NCBI GenBank assembly: GCA_018882625.1
Contig: VERO01000151.1
Span: forward strand, 1 to 6,032
Length of the DNA: 6,032 bases
Direction: 5' to 3'
From: Phycisphaerales bacterium
Lineage (GTDB): Bacteria; Planctomycetota; Phycisphaerae; Phycisphaerales; SM1A02
Shown here: one piece after another, positions 4,823 through 6,032 of the stretch
Layout of the letters: each line of letters opens with the position of its first letter
Numbering within the stretch: position 1 is the stretch's first letter
The notes under the pieces: model-generated
The model's database searches: none
What the model saw: only the letters and a program-made list of their open reading frames with translations
What the model was told of the DNA's origin: nothing
Position numbers and translations under genes: made by a program

Positions 4823-6032
4823 ATGATGATTGCCACTGCACCTTCCGCGCCGCTCAACAGCCGCTCGCCCGATGTCGCGGTGATCGGCGCAGGCCCTGGA
4901 GGTCTCGCGTCGGCGATGCAGCTCGCCGCCGCCGGCTGCCGGGTGACGGTGTACGAGGCTCAGGACCGGGTGGGCGGCAGGACCCGGCGTCTCGAGCAGG
5001 ATGGGTTTGCGTGGGACTGCGGCCCCACCTTCTTCATGATGCCGTACGTGCTTGAGGAGATCTTCTCCTCCGCTGGCGCATCGCTCGAGGACCACTGCCG
5101 CCTGACCAGGCTCGACCCGATGTACCGGCTGCTGATCGGGCAGCCCGGAGCCGACCCGATTCGCATCGACACGACGCAGGACCTCGAGGCGATGGCCGCT
5201 CGGCTCTCGGCCCTCGACCCGCAGGATGGTCCTGCGTTCCTGCGCTTCATCTCGGACAACCGGCGCAAGCTCGCCCTCATGACCCCCATCCTGAAGAGCC
5301 CGATGCGCAGCGTGCTCGACATGGTGAGCATCGACACCATGCGCGTCGGACCGATGATCCGGCCCTGGGAATCGGTGCACGGGCTGCTCACCCGCTACTT
5401 CAGGCATCCCGCGTCTCGCCTGGCGATGAGCTTCCAGAGCAAGTACCTCGGGATGAGCCCCTTCGACTGCCCCGGGCTCTTCTCGATCCTGCCCTTCATC
5501 GAGTACGAGCATGGAATCTGGCATCCCGAGGGCGGCTGCAATGCGCTCATGTCCGCGATGGCGGACGTGTGCCGCGGCATGGGCGTCACGATCCGGTGCA
5601 GCGCGCCTGTGCAGTCGATCGCATTCGCCGGGCGCCGCGCGTGCGGCGTGCAGGTCGGCAGCGAGACGATCCGCCATGACCATGTGGTCGTGAACGCCGA
5701 CGCCACATGGGCGCTCAAGACGCTGGTGCCCGAATCCCTGCGCGGCCGCGACACGGACCGCGCCATCGACGCCAAGCGCTACTCCTGCTCGACGGCGATG
5801 CTCTACGCCGGCATCGACGGCGACGTGGACCTGCCGCACCACACGATCTACACCTCGACGCTCTACCGCGACAACCTCGCGGACATCTCCGAGCGCGGCA
5901 CGCTGAGCGCCGACCCGTCCACGTACATCTGCAATCCCTCGCGCATCGATCCCACGCTCGCGCCGGAGGGATGCAGCGCGCTCTACTGCCTGATGCCGGT
6001 CACCAACGCCAAGGAAGGCCACTGCCGCGTCG
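4823..6032 (+). CDS. CrtN/CrtI-family FAD-dependent carotenoid desaturase, C-terminus cut by window edge
   Basis: 403 codons of a flavoprotein desaturase, probably the enzyme that adds conjugated double bases pairs of hydrogens removed from a C30 (or C40) polyene backbone, i.e. forms the conjugated double bonds. The N-terminal FAD site is complete: GAGPGG (22-27), E45 at the end of the second strand, VGGR (50-53), then WDCGPTFF. The central signature YLGMSPFDCPGLFSILPFIE followed by WHPEGG is typical of bacterial CrtN-like desaturases. About 100 residues, including the C-terminal FAD motif, are missing beyond the window. The start is the ATG at 4823 or the adjacent ATG at 4826; an in-frame TAG at 4799 rules out anything earlier. 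It is paralogous to the minus-strand desaturase: compare DPSTYICNPSRIDPTLAPEG with DPTLYLCVPSRTDPSQAPEG. Divergent placement next to aldehyde dehydrogenase, acyltransferase and glycosyltransferase genes favours a CrtN role. The family is secure; the exact substrate is not. Confidence 0.92.
   Translation, partial: MMIATAPSAPLNSRSPDVAVIGAGPGGLASAMQLAAAGCRVTVYEAQDRVGGRTRRLEQDGFAWDCGPTFFMMPYVLEEIFSSAGASLEDHCRLTRLDPMYRLLIGQPGADPIRIDTTQDLEAMAARLSALDPQDGPAFLRFISDNRRKLALMTPILKSPMRSVLDMVSIDTMRVGPMIRPWESVHGLLTRYFRHPASRLAMSFQSKYLGMSPFDCPGLFSILPFIEYEHGIWHPEGGCNALMSAMADVCRGMGVTIRCSAPVQSIAFAGRRACGVQVGSETIRHDHVVVNADATWALKTLVPESLRGRDTDRAIDAKRYSCSTAMLYAGIDGDVDLPHHTIYTSTLYRDNLADISERGTLSADPSTYICNPSRIDPTLAPEGCSALYCLMPVTNAKEGHCRV

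Noticed and set aside
4748..6022. Minus-strand open frame that extends the aldehyde dehydrogenase far upstream
   Set aside because: It runs antisense to the well-supported plus-strand desaturase and across the divergent intergenic dyad. Its translation is rich in Arg, His and Ala with no domain; it stays open only because of high GC.
4823..6032. HpnE (squalene-forming flavoprotein) as identity of the plus-strand gene
   Set aside because: HpnE is a distant CrtI relative and normally sits with hpnC and hpnD, which are absent. The YLGMSPFDCPGL signature and carotenoid tailoring neighbours fit a CrtN-type desaturase better, although only a phylogeny would settle it.
1..6032. CRISPR arrays, tRNA or rRNA genes, transposons, defence systems
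   Set aside because: No spaced direct repeats, cloverleaf-like segments, transposase motifs or terminal inverted repeats were seen. The window is filled by five metabolic genes.

Overview
The window is very GC-rich bacterial DNA packed with genes. It holds five protein-coding genes and one short, structured intergenic region. The gene content matches a C30-type (staphyloxanthin-like) carotenoid pathway that makes an oxidised, glycosylated and acylated carotenoid. Such clusters are known in staphylococci (crtOPQMN), Methylomonas (crtN-ald-crtNb) and planctomycetes. High GC, a crt-linked aldehyde dehydrogenase and the style of the two desaturases make a planctomycete-like or other high-GC Gram-negative host plausible. 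The taxonomy is inference and is not proven by the sequence.

Layout, from right to left. A CrtN/CrtI-type FAD-dependent desaturase (4823 to the window end, + strand, C-terminus cut off) is divergent from a tightly packed four-gene minus-strand operon. The operon order is: aldehyde dehydrogenase (4747-3230); a second CrtI-family desaturase/oxygenase (3233-1545), whose ATG overlaps the upstream stop as ATGA; a CrtO-like lysophospholipid-type acyltransferase (1515-667) after a 29-bp gap; and a CrtQ-like family 2 glycosyltransferase (667 to the window start, C-terminus cut off), joined by a one-base TGATG overlap. The packing points to a single co-translated mRNA.

Proposed joint function (inference from family membership and the known staphylococcal order of steps). 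One CrtI-family enzyme desaturates a C30 backbone (dehydrosqualene or squalene). The other oxidises a terminal methyl group to an aldehyde, and the aldehyde dehydrogenase converts this to a carboxylic acid. The glycosyltransferase esterifies the acid with a sugar, and the acyltransferase adds a fatty acid to that sugar. No C30 synthase (crtM or hpnCDE) lies in the window, so the backbone must come from elsewhere.

The least expected feature is in the only real intergenic space (4748-4822). About 57 of its 75 bases form one nested inverted repeat centred exactly on base 4789: a 17-bp near-perfect palindrome inside a second pair of 16-bp arms. It could be a shared operator for the two divergent promoters. 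As RNA it could be a leader hairpin that hides the ribosome binding site of the plus-strand desaturase. Smaller oddities are a missing conserved Glu in the dehydrogenase, a Glu-to-Gln change in the acyltransferase motif, and unusual C-terminal tails on two enzymes.
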